Shown here one piece after another: positions 6,435 through 14,036 of a stretch of DNA of 33,008 nt. The notes under the pieces are model-generated. The model had not been told where the DNA came from. It was given only the letters and a program-made list of their open reading frames with translations, and searched no databases. How positions within the stretch are numbered: position 1 is the first letter of the stretch; each line of letters begins with the position of its first letter. The position numbers and the translations under genes are program-made. Source of the DNA: a virus; IMG/VR virus record IMGVR_UViG_3300025168_000333, positions 1 through 33,008 of that record, one strand, 5' to 3'.

Positions 6435-6664
6435 CACTTGACTTTGCATTTATTCTCACGAATTTCGCCACGCATTTCGGTTAGGGCTTTGGTATTTTCG
6501 CCTATTACTTCTGCGAACTTGTCTACGTGGTCGGTGTTGGCCTTACTCCACTCGCTACGTTCTTCGCGGTGAATATCGGTCAACTTGTTAAGGTAATAGA
6601 TAAGCACTCCCAAAAAGACTCCACTTATACCGTATTGCGCTATGCTCTCTATTAAAATTTCCAC
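6434..6664 (-). CDS. Holin-like protein (BhlA/UviB-like topology)
   Basis: A 76-residue protein with one N-terminal membrane helix (IAQYGISGVFLGVLIYYLNK, residues 8-27) and a charged, coiled-coil-like cytoplasmic tail, the layout of the BhlA/UviB holin group. It comes immediately before the endolysin and overlaps its start codon by one base. Those features make holin the best reading. Many unrelated small proteins share this topology, so the call rests chiefly on position. Confidence 0.62.
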   Translation of the reverse strand: MEILIESIAQYGISGVFLGVLIYYLNKLTDIHREERSEWSKANTDHVDKFAEVIGENTKALTEMRGEIRENKCKVK

Positions 6665-6665
6665 T

Positions 6666-6890
6666 TTAACTTCTTCTTAAAAATTCAGATGATTCGTGTG
6701 CGTCTTGGAAAATGTCCCACGCCTCAAGTTCAGGTAATATTTCACCCAACCATTCAAGGTTACGATATTCTACACCACTATCTGAAACTACCAAAGTGTT
6801 CACTTCGTAATGCGAAAGGGTTATGTCGTTTGGGTCGTACTCGCTTTCAAGCAAAAAAGCCCAACTATGTAGTTCGCTATTGAATATCAT
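6666..6890 (-). CDS. Hypothetical acidic protein (74 aa)
   Basis: A small acidic, soluble protein without a known motif (EVNTLVVSDSGVEYRNLEWL in the middle). It overlaps the LamG-like gene by ATGA and ends one base before the holin start. In phages, genes between a receptor-binding-type protein and the holin are often fibre chaperones, but nothing here proves that. Confidence 0.65.
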   Translation of the reverse strand: MIFNSELHSWAFLLESEYDPNDITLSHYEVNTLVVSDSGVEYRNLEWLGEILPELEAWDIFQDAHESSEFLRRS

Positions 6891-7645
6891 GGAGTATCTG
6901 CGTTTGTTCCGTATGGACTTACAAAATTAGCCATTGTTAAATCTTGGTTGCTCATCGCATCCGCGATAGTTCCTGAACTCTGTCCTGCCGCCTCACTTAC
7001 AGGGTAGTATGAATGAACTGAGTCTAAGGTCGTGGTCGGGTCTGCTCCTTTGCCACTATTGTATAGGGCCGTCATTTGAGCATCCGTTATCAAATAGTTG
7101 CTGAAAACAGATTCACATTGAAATCCGTTTAAAGTGTTCGCACCACTTCCAAGAGTCAGGTTAATATTGGAACGTGTGAATACGTTATTAGATACGTCTG
7201 CCGTTTCAACCAAAGCCCCATTGACATACCACCTTACACGCTGAACGGTGCTACTTACAATTTCTACAGTTATTCCGTAATGAGTCCACGCGACTTGAGT
7301 AGATGCGGCAATATCATAAGTCCCTGCCAATGTTCGGTTGCGAGTTCGCATAGTAATTCTTGCGTTAGTACCCGATATAACGAAAGTCATAGCCGTGACC
7401 GCGCCACCATCAGTTCCTCCCCACAAATAATCGTTGTTCCCGAAGGTACTACCGCTTGCTTTAGCCCAACAGGCAAAGCCATAATCTGCTTGGTTAAAAC
7501 AGTTGAAACTTGTCGCAGTTCCTCCCGTTGACAAGCTATCATTTGTCCCATCAAATGAGACTGAACGCTGAAACGCGAAGCCACCACCACCACCGCCTCC
7601 ACTTGAAGCCGCTTGTGTCCTTGCTCTATTGAGTAGGCTTATCAT
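6887..7645 (-). CDS. LamG/concanavalin-like virion surface protein
   Basis: A 252-residue protein with a short N-terminal anchor, a seven-glycine hinge (residues 16-22) and a LamG-like jelly roll: SVSFDGTNDSLSTGG, then FACWAKASG, WTHYGITVEI, VRWYVNGALVETADV and LTLGSGANTLNGF are the usual strand landmarks of this fold. The end ALYNSGKGADPTTTLDSVHS is a common coda of phage LamG proteins. Such proteins bind sugars and act as receptor-binding or decoration proteins. It follows the connector and completion genes and precedes the lysis cassette, which fits a tail-tip or capsid-surface adhesin. Gly codons in the hinge form a triplet repeat. Confidence 0.72.
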   Translation of the reverse strand: MISLLNRARTQAASSGGGGGGGFAFQRSVSFDGTNDSLSTGGTATSFNCFNQADYGFACWAKASGSTFGNNDYLWGGTDGGAVTAMTFVISGTNARITMRTRNRTLAGTYDIAASTQVAWTHYGITVEIVSSTVQRVRWYVNGALVETADVSNNVFTRSNINLTLGSGANTLNGFQCESVFSNYLITDAQMTALYNSGKGADPTTTLDSVHSYYPVSEAAGQSSGTIADAMSNQDLTMANFVSPYGTNADTP

Positions 7646-7905
7646 CCGTTGTAGATAATAACGCTTCCGCTTGTAATTACAATTTCAGTAATTGCGTCAT
7701 TTTCGGGAACTGTTATTAAGCCACCTGCTTTAAGTGTGTTTCCGCCAATACCGTATTCTGTTCGCGCTTCCACTCCGTTCACTAAAAAGGAACTTATCAC
7801 GGTATCTTCTTGAGCAATAAAGCAATACGCACCAAGTGATGAGTTTGTTCCTGTTATTAATAGTTTTGAGCCTCTTGAGCCTGTTATTCTTTGGTCGTAA
7901 GTCAT
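7642..7905 (-). CDS. Small beta-rich probable virion protein
   Basis: I use the ATG at 7905, one base after the stop of the previous gene, giving 87 residues. A longer frame from 7989 lies wholly within the upstream gene. The protein is beta-rich with a glycine pattern (SKLLITGTNSSLGAYCFIAQ; EYGIGGNTLKAGGLITVPEN) typical of phage surface or decoration proteins. It overlaps the LamG-like gene by ATGA, and the two may work together. No family name can be given. Confidence 0.65.
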   Translation of the reverse strand: MTYDQRITGSRGSKLLITGTNSSLGAYCFIAQEDTVISSFLVNGVEARTEYGIGGNTLKAGGLITVPENDAITEIVITSGSVIIYNG

Positions 7906-7906
7906 T

Positions 7907-8332
7907 TTATATTGGTATTTGGCACTTGTCGTACCTGTATGGTTGTGTAATGGAAAGAACCATAGAATGACCTGAAACTTTGTCGTCAAACCGTTCGGTA
8001 AATGGTTCTATTGTAACATTTTTCTGAATATCTACGTCCGTGTGAAGTTGCCTAAAGTACGCCACGAAATCAAGTAGAATTGAAAGGGTGTCGCTTAACA
8101 CTTCATTCTCGTTTTCTTCTGCGGGTAGAACCCTATCCATTGAAAGTAGTCTTATGTTGTAGGTCAACGTTCTTTCGTTTAGGCTCACGCTTTCCTCAAT
8201 AGCCCACAAAACAGTATAATCAAGTTCTTTCGGGTTTATTTCCCATAAGTCCCCTTGACCGTACTGCGTCACCTGAAGGTGCGCTGTCGCTTGTGTTTCT
8301 ATTAGGGTGAATATTTCGTTCAGCGTGTACAT
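7907..8332 (-). CDS. Probable head-tail joining or tail-completion protein
   Basis: A 141-residue alpha/beta protein (MYTLNEIFTLIETQATAHLQ at the start). It follows the portal and the DUF6712-type connector, where tail-completion or neck proteins usually lie. The middle has two strands (TLTYNIRLLSMDRVL) and a helix-rich part (LSDTLSILLDFVAYFRQLH), as in small neck proteins. I do not recognise a named family, so the role is inferred from context. Confidence 0.5.
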   Translation of the reverse strand: MYTLNEIFTLIETQATAHLQVTQYGQGDLWEINPKELDYTVLWAIEESVSLNERTLTYNIRLLSMDRVLPAEENENEVLSDTLSILLDFVAYFRQLHTDVDIQKNVTIEPFTERFDDKVSGHSMVLSITQPYRYDKCQIPI

Positions 8333-8355
8333 ATAGCCTCAATTTCTTCTGATTC

Positions 8356-8919
8356 TTAATACTTGCGTTTCGACTCATACTTGTCTTCTAGGGAAATAAA
8401 TTTCGGTCGTCTACCTAGATACATTCCTGTAGTAAAAGTTTGGGTATCGGGTTGAATTATATCTAGACCGTCTTCAGGGTTTTGGTATGCTGCAAAGTCT
8501 GTTGAATGTTCAAGCAAATATGTGACTAAACGCTCAGTGTACCATTCGGCTTTATCTTTATATTTCTGTGAAATGAAATTAATTTCGTCAAGCGAAGCGG
8601 CTGAAGAATTTTCACTCGTTTGCTGCATAACGCCCTTATTCAAAAACTTGTATGAAATTGCGGTCGGGGCTTCTGCTTGCACCCAATACAATAACATAGG
8701 CTGAATGTGGTCATTGAGCAAAGTGGTGTTAGCCGTTGTCAATGTTCCCGCAGTAATTTGAGTTTTTATTTCATTGTACAGGGTAGTGCCTAGTTTTGGC
8801 TGTAGGTGTATGTCTTGACAAAGAATAATCACAGGGCGTAAAAACTTGAAATCAATGTTTTCATGCAGCAAAGTATTATCCTTCACAAATGCCTCCGATA
8901 TGAATAAAACGTTAGCCAT
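8356..8919 (-). CDS. DUF6712-like protein, probable head-tail connector
   Basis: A 187-residue protein that resembles the DUF6712 family of Bacteroidota phages. The N-terminus (MANVLFISEAFVKDNTLLHE) and the motif QDIHLQPKLGTTLYNEIKTQ (residues 36-55) are characteristic, followed by helical DHIQPMLLYWVQAEAPTAIS. Helical adaptor proteins of this kind sit below the portal. It begins one base after the portal gene ends, which supports the connector role. The biochemical role is inference. Confidence 0.65.
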   Translation of the reverse strand: MANVLFISEAFVKDNTLLHENIDFKFLRPVIILCQDIHLQPKLGTTLYNEIKTQITAGTLTTANTTLLNDHIQPMLLYWVQAEAPTAISYKFLNKGVMQQTSENSSAASLDEINFISQKYKDKAEWYTERLVTYLLEHSTDFAAYQNPEDGLDIIQPDTQTFTTGMYLGRRPKFISLEDKYESKRKY

Positions 8920-8920
8920 G

Positions 8921-10801
8921 TTATTTCTTTTTCTGCTTCATTAATACTTGCACCCATTCGTGACGGCAATGAAAAGACTTGCCCCACCATCCACCGCCTC
9001 GCTGCCAAACGTTCCTATTTTCAAATACGCCTATTTGCTCAATTTCTGTGAGACTCCAAGTTTTGCCTGACTTTGGGCTGTCAACTTCAGCAGACATTTT
9101 GACCATGCCCCGACAAAATTCTCTTGTGGTGTCAATTATTGGCTGCATTTCGTCACGGGTTGCATAAACGTAACGAATGACAAATTCTTCTTCAATTGGC
9201 GGTACTTCTTTTATTAGCCCTTTGCCTTTGTCGGTTACTTCTACTATGCGCTGCGTAGCGTCCTCAATTGTGTCAATTGATATAACTATAGCACCCGCGC
9301 TAGAAAGTCGCTGTATGCCACTCATAAGACGCTCCAAGTCAATTCCTAATGCTTTTGCAATATCTAGGAAAGGCGTACTAGGTTCTTTTAGTAAAATTTG
9401 CAGAATAGCCGTGTCAATTGGGTCTACGTCAGCAAACCAATACTTCAAAGAAAATTCATCTTGCTTGGCTTTGTTCAATACACCTGTGTAGTCAACTGAC
9501 CGCTTTCGGCTAGATACAAATTCGTATTCATCTGAACCCGTATTCTTAAAGTGTTGTATTATTCGGTCTTCATCTTCTGCATTGCAACAAACTTCACTTG
9601 ATGCTTTTAGTTCGGTTTGTACTTCTTCTATAGGTTCTAGTCCTATCTTCTCACGTATTTCGTTTTGAGTCATAACGCTTATGACCGTAGCTTCCGAAAA
9701 CTGTACTGAAATGGGCTCGGTTTCTTTAATATATAACCTTTCCTCAAAACCTTGCAAAGACGCTAATTGGTTAAACACTCGCTCAATAATTTGCTGCCTG
9801 TTATTTACGTAGGTATTTTGGAACAATTCAAATGAATCTATTAGCTGTGAACGCGATGTGAAAAGACCTTCTTCCTTTATACCAAACAGCGCAGGGTCAA
9901 CCACTTGGTGACCCGCGTAAAGTTCTTTTTGTACGGTACGGTTTAATATCTCAAAACGCTTATCAAAGTCGTTGCCGTTTAGCTGCTGTATTTCAGCCCC
10001 CCTGTCGCGTGAATCTGAAAAGTTTAGGACTATGCTGTTGGCGTTGTCTGTGTTGGTAAACTTATCTTTGATTTGCCGTTCAATATCTTCTTGCTCTTCA
10101 GCGGTCGGCTCACCATTGTAAAAATTTATAAGAGTTCCACCCATAAACCCGTTTTTAATTGAGTTTAGATGAAAGTTGGCTATTTCTACGTCAAGTTCTA
10201 TGTAACTAACTGACCCCATGTATGTAGGTAAAGGGTAGTATTTGCAGTCAGGGTGATACACCTTGACGTATAGCAGTTGCTTCCCTGTGGGGTTTTTCCA
10301 ATCAAAGGCGTCTATTTTCTCAATTTCGGGGTTGTGCTTCTTCCAATCTTCAGAATAGTAAAAACATGACCCGTCTTCATTGCTTCTATAGCGCGCAAAG
10401 TCGGCATGATATACAGCCGCGATTTTGTCGTTTAATTGGTTGTAGACAATTTCCAACGCGAAGCCGTTATATAGTTCCATATCTAAAGCAACCTTCTCTA
10501 GAATGTCATCCATATTTTCATAGGCGTTAGGGTGCTTCACAAACTGCTCTATTTCAGCTAATCTAGCGGTGTTTAAACCCTCATCTTTCACGCCCCACCC
10601 CTTGCCTACAACGTAGTCTTTTTTTGAATTGATAATAGCGTGATGTTTCGCGCTTCTTCGGTACAAATCAAGTAGGTATTCAGGGTAGCGATTTTTCCAT
10701 TCGCCTTCAGCCCCGAATAATATCCAATCTTTGCCCCTTTGCTCCCTAAAATCGGGGACTTTTTGAGCAGCAAAATTTAGTATTGAGATGTTATTCTCCA
10801 T
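8921..10801 (-). CDS. Portal protein with C-terminal winged-helix-like and CRHEW domains
   Basis: A 626-residue protein. Residues about 1-400 are portal-like: WILFGAEGEWKNRYPEYLLD, SKKDYVVGKGWGVK, a beta-rich wing, and a crown-type helix with VNNRQQIIERVFNQLASLQG. This part forms the dodecameric ring through which DNA is packaged. The protein then continues beyond a plain portal. Roughly residues 445-530 (DTAILQILLKEPSTPFLDIA onward) look like a winged helix-turn-helix, and the last 90 contain REFCRGM, WSLTEIEQIG, RGGGWWG and CRHEWVQV, a pattern I associate with minor head or head-morphogenesis domains. It lies about 13.6 kb downstream of the terminase rather than next to it. It overlaps the previous gene by 11 bases. 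Confidence 0.8.
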   Translation of the reverse strand: MENNISILNFAAQKVPDFREQRGKDWILFGAEGEWKNRYPEYLLDLYRRSAKHHAIINSKKDYVVGKGWGVKDEGLNTARLAEIEQFVKHPNAYENMDDILEKVALDMELYNGFALEIVYNQLNDKIAAVYHADFARYRSNEDGSCFYYSEDWKKHNPEIEKIDAFDWKNPTGKQLLYVKVYHPDCKYYPLPTYMGSVSYIELDVEIANFHLNSIKNGFMGGTLINFYNGEPTAEEQEDIERQIKDKFTNTDNANSIVLNFSDSRDRGAEIQQLNGNDFDKRFEILNRTVQKELYAGHQVVDPALFGIKEEGLFTSRSQLIDSFELFQNTYVNNRQQIIERVFNQLASLQGFEERLYIKETEPISVQFSEATVISVMTQNEIREKIGLEPIEEVQTELKASSEVCCNAEDEDRIIQHFKNTGSDEYEFVSSRKRSVDYTGVLNKAKQDEFSLKYWFADVDPIDTAILQILLKEPSTPFLDIAKALGIDLERLMSGIQRLSSAGAIVISIDTIEDATQRIVEVTDKGKGLIKEVPPIEEEFVIRYVYATRDEMQPIIDTTREFCRGMVKMSAEVDSPKSGKTWSLTEIEQIGVFENRNVWQRGGGWWGKSFHCRHEWVQVLMKQKKK

Positions 10802-11183
10802 AGACTACATAAGTTGAATTTCCACCTGAATAAGTGGTGGTTGTTGTTGCTGTTCCCTCTACCTTCACAATGCCTTCTTCTAGCATGGTTAGACCTGTAG
10901 GGTCAACGTTAGAACTTGAGGTGTTAGCGTACACATAATAACGCCATTGACCTTCATTTCCTAGCTTTATTTCACTATTAGCGGGCACAGGTGTTGCCGC
11001 ACCTACTTCAGTAAGTATGAACTTATTGAAACGGGTTGGGAAACTGCTTATGTCCTGTGCTATTGAGTAAACTACGCCCTCAGTCGTATCGCTTTTGAAC
11101 TCAAAAAGATAGTAGGTAGCTGTGCCACGTTCGTTCAACGTGACAACTACTGTGTTGGCTGTATCTTGTGTGATGTTTATCAA
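10791..11183 (-). CDS. Beta-rich probable virion protein (130 aa)
   Basis: A 130-residue, threonine-rich beta protein (TANTVVVTLNERGTATYYLF; EIKLGNEGQWRYYVYANTSS) of a type often found beside capsid genes in Bacteroidota phages; the Ig-like pattern suggests a surface or decoration role. No cysteine or catalytic pattern is seen. The start is a TTG at 11183 forming a TTGA overlap with the stop of the preceding gene; no ATG or GTG is available nearby. It runs 11 bases into the portal gene. Confidence 0.65.
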   Translation of the reverse strand: MINITQDTANTVVVTLNERGTATYYLFEFKSDTTEGVVYSIAQDISSFPTRFNKFILTEVGAATPVPANSEIKLGNEGQWRYYVYANTSSSNVDPTGLTMLEEGIVKVEGTATTTTTYSGGNSTYVVYGE

Positions 11184-11632
11184 ACCGAAAGAACACAGAA
11201 CTCAACGTCACATGATGCCGTGTCCGCTTGAACGCTAATGTTGTCTAAATCGACAAATGCAGAAAAAGCACCCCCTGAAGTGTTGGCGTCTATGCTGCCT
11301 GAAGTTAACATAAACGAAGAACCCGCCAATACTTTCACATCAAATGTATCTGCACTTGATTTCTTTACCCGTACTCGTATGAAATTGGTATCGTCAAGGT
11401 TTGTGATGCGAATGTATTTCACATTGGCTCTAACAAACTTTCCCTGACCGTTATTGGTGTCAAGTTCGATAATGTCTATTTCACCTGAACTTGGTGCGGT
11501 CACTATACGTCTGTCAGACTCGTTCACGTTAGCGATGGTTAGCGTGTTAGTGCCTCCTTGGTCTACACCATTCAATGTGATGCTTTCGGTGATTGTGACG
11601 GTCGCTGAAGCCGCAGTAATTGTACTAGCCAT
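11180..11632 (-). CDS. Beta-rich probable virion protein (150 aa)
   Basis: A 150-residue protein of repeated beta strands (TITESITLNGVDQGGTNTLT; YIRITNLDDTNFIRVRVKKS; SSFMLTSGSIDANTSGGAFS). The ATG at 11632 is preferred; an in-frame extension to 11692 would read back through the upstream terminator. The composition fits a capsid decoration or tail-surface protein. The gene lies just after the terminator at 11675-11702 and ahead of the portal, so its own transcription needs read-through or an unseen promoter in about 40 bases. Confidence 0.65.
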   Translation of the reverse strand: MASTITAASATVTITESITLNGVDQGGTNTLTIANVNESDRRIVTAPSSGEIDIIELDTNNGQGKFVRANVKYIRITNLDDTNFIRVRVKKSSADTFDVKVLAGSSFMLTSGSIDANTSGGAFSAFVDLDNISVQADTASCDVEFCVLSV

Positions 11633-11674
11633 GAATCTTGTTTCTTGTAAATAGCAAACAAGCGAAATTGTGCC

Positions 11675-11702
11675 AAAAAAAAAGCCCCACAAAAGTAGGG
11701 CT
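11675..11702 (-). terminator. Rho-independent terminator, strong
   Basis: Minus strand: an 8-bp stem AGCCCTAC / GTGGGGCT with a TTTT loop, followed by an eight- to nine-T tract. It begins 22 bases after the stop of the 104-residue gene and closes the two-gene cassette started at promoter P3. Confidence 0.9.
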
Positions 11703-11723
11703 CATTTAATAGGTGGTCTAGTT

Positions 11724-12038
11724 TCAATCCATGCAAGAACGCTGTATGCTAATGTGCGGGGCGGCTACTTCAAACCGCCCTTCTTCGTTTGTTAGGCTTA
11801 TGTCAATCCACTTGTAAGAACCTTTATACCCTAAAGTGGAAGTCAATTCGTCAAACTGTGCGCCTCTAATGGTCATGTGCATATCCCCTAGCTTGGTTTC
11901 AATCATCATTTGTATGGTCATAATTAACGGGCGTACCGTTTCGCTTATCGCGGCCTGCCATTGTCTGTGAATTTTTTCTTGGTCTAGAATTAGGTTGGTA
12001 AATTCTGCGCCTGTTGTGGTTATTGTTGGTCTTTCCAT
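11724..12038 (-). CDS. Hypothetical protein (104 aa), cassette gene
   Basis: A 104-residue protein with a helical N-terminal half (LILDQEKIHRQWQAAISETV) and a beta-rich end (YKGSYKWIDISLTNEEGRFE). No family is recognised. It is the second gene of the P3 cassette, has a CAAACACACAAAA-type leader, and is followed by a strong terminator. It sits between tail tube and portal genes but need not be a virion protein, because the cassette is transcriptionally separate. Confidence 0.72.
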   Translation of the reverse strand: MERPTITTTGAEFTNLILDQEKIHRQWQAAISETVRPLIMTIQMMIETKLGDMHMTIRGAQFDELTSTLGYKGSYKWIDISLTNEEGRFEVAAPHISIQRSCMD

Positions 12039-12064
12039 AATGTTTGTTTTTTGTGTGTTTGTGT

Positions 12065-12313
12065 TTATTTTAATAGTGCAATTTTGTAAAATTTACGACC
12101 GTCAAATGTGTAGCCTAAATCACGGGCAACGCTTATTACTTCAGAAAAGAAGTCGCTAGTACCAAAGCCCTCACCTTCAGGAAAACTGTCAGTAGTGTGT
12201 TCGGCTTGTTCCTGTGCTAATTCCATAGCCGCTTCAATATTAGTGTGGTCTACTAGGTTCAATTCTTTTAGTTGTCTAACTATTGCCGATGGGTTGTAAA
12301 TTAAGTTTGTCAT
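12065..12313 (-). CDS. Hypothetical protein (82 aa), first cassette gene
   Basis: An 82-residue protein (MTNLIYNPSAIVRQLKELNL at the start), helical with an acidic middle and a C-terminal strand pair. No known family. It is the first gene after promoter P3, with a leader made of repeated CAAA units just before the ATG, and is followed by the 104-residue gene. Its separate promoter suggests early or host-takeover use, which is inference. Confidence 0.72.
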   Translation of the reverse strand: MTNLIYNPSAIVRQLKELNLVDHTNIEAAMELAQEQAEHTTDSFPEGEGFGTSDFFSEVISVARDLGYTFDGRKFYKIALLK

Positions 12314-12350
12314 GGTGTGTTTGTTTGTTTGTTTGTTTTAATTGTTGGCA

Positions 12351-12381
12351 CAAATGTAGATTAATATTTTGTTACTGCAAC
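12351..12381 (-). promoter_or_regulatory. Bacteroidota-type promoter P3
   Basis: Minus strand: GTTG (12381-12378), 19 bases, then TACATTTG (12358-12351), an exact TAnnTTTG. CAGTAACAAAAT follows GTTG, as in the other three promoters, and TTTGTGCCAAC matches P2 downstream. A nine-T tract followed by CA ends 20 bases upstream of GTTG. It drives the 82- and 104-residue genes. Confidence 0.85.
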
Positions 12382-12401
12382 AACAAAATGAAAATAAAGT
12401 G

Positions 12402-12433
12402 AAAAAAAAAGGGGCTACCTCTCGGCAACCCCC
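12402..12433 (-). terminator. Rho-independent terminator after tail tube gene
   Basis: Minus strand: a stem of about nine pairs (GGGG, a bulged G, TTGCC with GGTAGCCCC), a GAGA loop and nine T. It lies about 45 bases after the tail tube gene and ends the capsid/tail tube transcript before promoter P3. Its T-tract also occupies the phased position upstream of P3. Confidence 0.85.
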
Positions 12434-12476
12434 ACAAACACGGAAAGAACAGAGCCGAAGCCCCGTGCAAATATAA

Positions 12477-12995
12477 TCAATTAGTCATACCGTCAGCATC
12501 TGTTTTGCTGATATTGAACATTGGTGCAGCCTCCATTCCTGAAAGCGTTATGGTGTACCCCTGAAGGTCGGCATAAGCCGTACCCGTTGCTGAAGTACCC
12601 GCAGAAACCTCAAGACCTGTAGTGACCCCAACTACAAAGTAGGTAGGTACTTCTTGATTTGTTTCTACAATAGCGACCAAGCGATTTTGAGCCAATAATT
12701 GAATTTCATTTCGGGTAGTTGCTGCCAACTTAGAAAGCACTACAGTCACCTCAGGTGTGTAGTAAACTGTGCCGTTTTGAACGTTGCTGTTTATGGTTTC
12801 TGTGAGGCTTGAAGTTTCCTTCAATTGCTCGTACTTCCAAAAAGCATTTCCTACAGGTGTAACGGTCACAACGCCTGAAGCATATACAGGTGTTTGCGCT
12901 TCCCAATCAGACAAACTAGCAAATCTAACTGACTTTATCCCACCTATTGCATCTTTGCAATCAAGTACAAATCCTTGTGATAATGCACAACTCAT
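12477..12995 (-). CDS. Probable major tail tube protein
   Basis: A 172-residue protein starting MSCALSQGFVLDCKDAIGGI. Its pattern (IKSVRFASLSDW, then VTVTPVGNAFWKYEQLKETS, NSNVQNGTVYYTPEVTVVLS, ATTRNEIQLLAQNRLVAIVE and a C-terminal GYTITLSGMEAAPMF) matches a structural protein family of Bacteroidota phages that I take to be the tail tube. The size and strand-rich fold fit tube proteins, and it follows the major capsid gene as expected. The leader ACTTAAAATGAAAAAAATATG has no Shine-Dalgarno. An intercistronic hairpin stands between it and the capsid gene. The family is seen; the tube role is inferred. Confidence 0.65.
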   Translation of the reverse strand: MSCALSQGFVLDCKDAIGGIKSVRFASLSDWEAQTPVYASGVVTVTPVGNAFWKYEQLKETSSLTETINSNVQNGTVYYTPEVTVVLSKLAATTRNEIQLLAQNRLVAIVETNQEVPTYFVVGVTTGLEVSAGTSATGTAYADLQGYTITLSGMEAAPMFNISKTDADGMTN

Positions 12996-13017
12996 ATTTT
13001 TTTCATTTTAAGTGGTT

Positions 13018-13041
13018 AAAAGGGGTGACCGAAGCCACCCC
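13018..13041 (-). terminator. Hairpin terminator or attenuator after the capsid gene
   Basis: Minus strand: an 8-bp stem GGGGTGGC / GTCACCCC (one G-T) with a TTCG tetraloop and then TTTT. It starts about 17 bases after the capsid stop and is only about 20 bases before the tail tube start. The short U-tract suggests partial termination or protection of the 3' end, which would give more capsid than tube mRNA. Confidence 0.72.
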
Positions 13042-13057
13042 CTGTAAATCAGTTTTC

Positions 13058-14017
13058 TTAGATAGCTACCTTACCAACTTGGTCAGGGTAAGCGAACTGT
13101 GTTCCCATAGTGAACTCCATCGCAACCTTCATCTTTCTGTCATCTTGCGAATACCAAGACTCAAGGCGGCTAGAATCTGCTTCCAAATCCATTCCTAGAA
13201 ATACGTTGCTCATAGACATACCATAGGCAGCGTTAAAGCCTTCAAGACCTCCTACACCTACTATTTCGATGTTAGTCCCAGGAAAAATTAATCTTAGTGG
13301 GTCAAAATCACTTGTGTAGTTGTTCAATTGACCACCCGCAGAAGAAAGACCGTTACCGTTCATCAAAGCCGCAGCAAGTACTCTGAACTTGTCTGTTCCC
13401 ATGAAGATTTTGAAGTCCCCTTGTGCAACAGCCGCGCTTGGTGTTTCAACGTAAATTCTTTCAATTGCTTCAAGTACGTTTGAAATGCTCAAACCTGTAG
13501 TCAAAGGCGTTGGAAAAGAACCTGTAACTGCGTTACAATCTGTGAAAGACGCAGTCGGGATAAGAAGCCCGTCAAACATTCCCAAGTTGCCTACACCTGT
13601 AGCAGCGTTACCGCCCCAAATGATTTTTTCAATCTCGTTCTGTACTTTTTCAACCAAGTAGTCAGCGAACTGCTGCTCAAAAGGTATAGTTTCTTGGTGC
13701 GTTCCTGAAGGCATTTGAGTTCTTAGGTAAAAACCGTTCAAATCCTTCGGGCAGAACTCCATATTAATCTTCACTTGCTTCGCGTCAATTTCTCGCTGCG
13801 TGTAAGTAATGTCGTTGTCCCCTGTTACGTCCCATGCACAGCCTGAACCGTCCTTCATGGTAACGTCAACGTCCATAAGGTTAATCTTTGTCTTGCCCTT
13901 TACACCCAATTGAGGCGTGAGCATAGAAGCAGTACGCCCCCCAATCAAACTTTTTGTGATTAGTGGGAAATTTTGCTCGTCAATATAGGCTACTAAGCCT
14001 GATGTATCTAATGCCAT
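13058..14017 (-). CDS. Major capsid protein
   Basis: A 319-residue protein placed directly after a prohead protease and an acidic scaffold gene, the classic capsid position. The N-terminal region (FPLITKSLIGGRTASMLTPQ), a stretch with NFxY-like FEQQFADYLVEKVQNEIEKI (E-loop/spine-helix type), and GDFKIFMGTDKFRVLAAALM (the P-domain-like sandwich) are consistent with an HK97-fold subunit of about 35 kDa. It has a strong A-rich leader (TACTTAAAAAATG) and a hairpin after its stop, both fitting very high expression. The role is secure from context and pattern; I cannot name a closer relative. Confidence 0.82.
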   Translation of the reverse strand: MALDTSGLVAYIDEQNFPLITKSLIGGRTASMLTPQLGVKGKTKINLMDVDVTMKDGSGCAWDVTGDNDITYTQREIDAKQVKINMEFCPKDLNGFYLRTQMPSGTHQETIPFEQQFADYLVEKVQNEIEKIIWGGNAATGVGNLGMFDGLLIPTASFTDCNAVTGSFPTPLTTGLSISNVLEAIERIYVETPSAAVAQGDFKIFMGTDKFRVLAAALMNGNGLSSAGGQLNNYTSDFDPLRLIFPGTNIEIVGVGGLEGFNAAYGMSMSNVFLGMDLEADSSRLESWYSQDDRKMKVAMEFTMGTQFAYPDQVGKVAI

Positions 14018-14036
14018 TTTTTAAGTATTTATTTTG

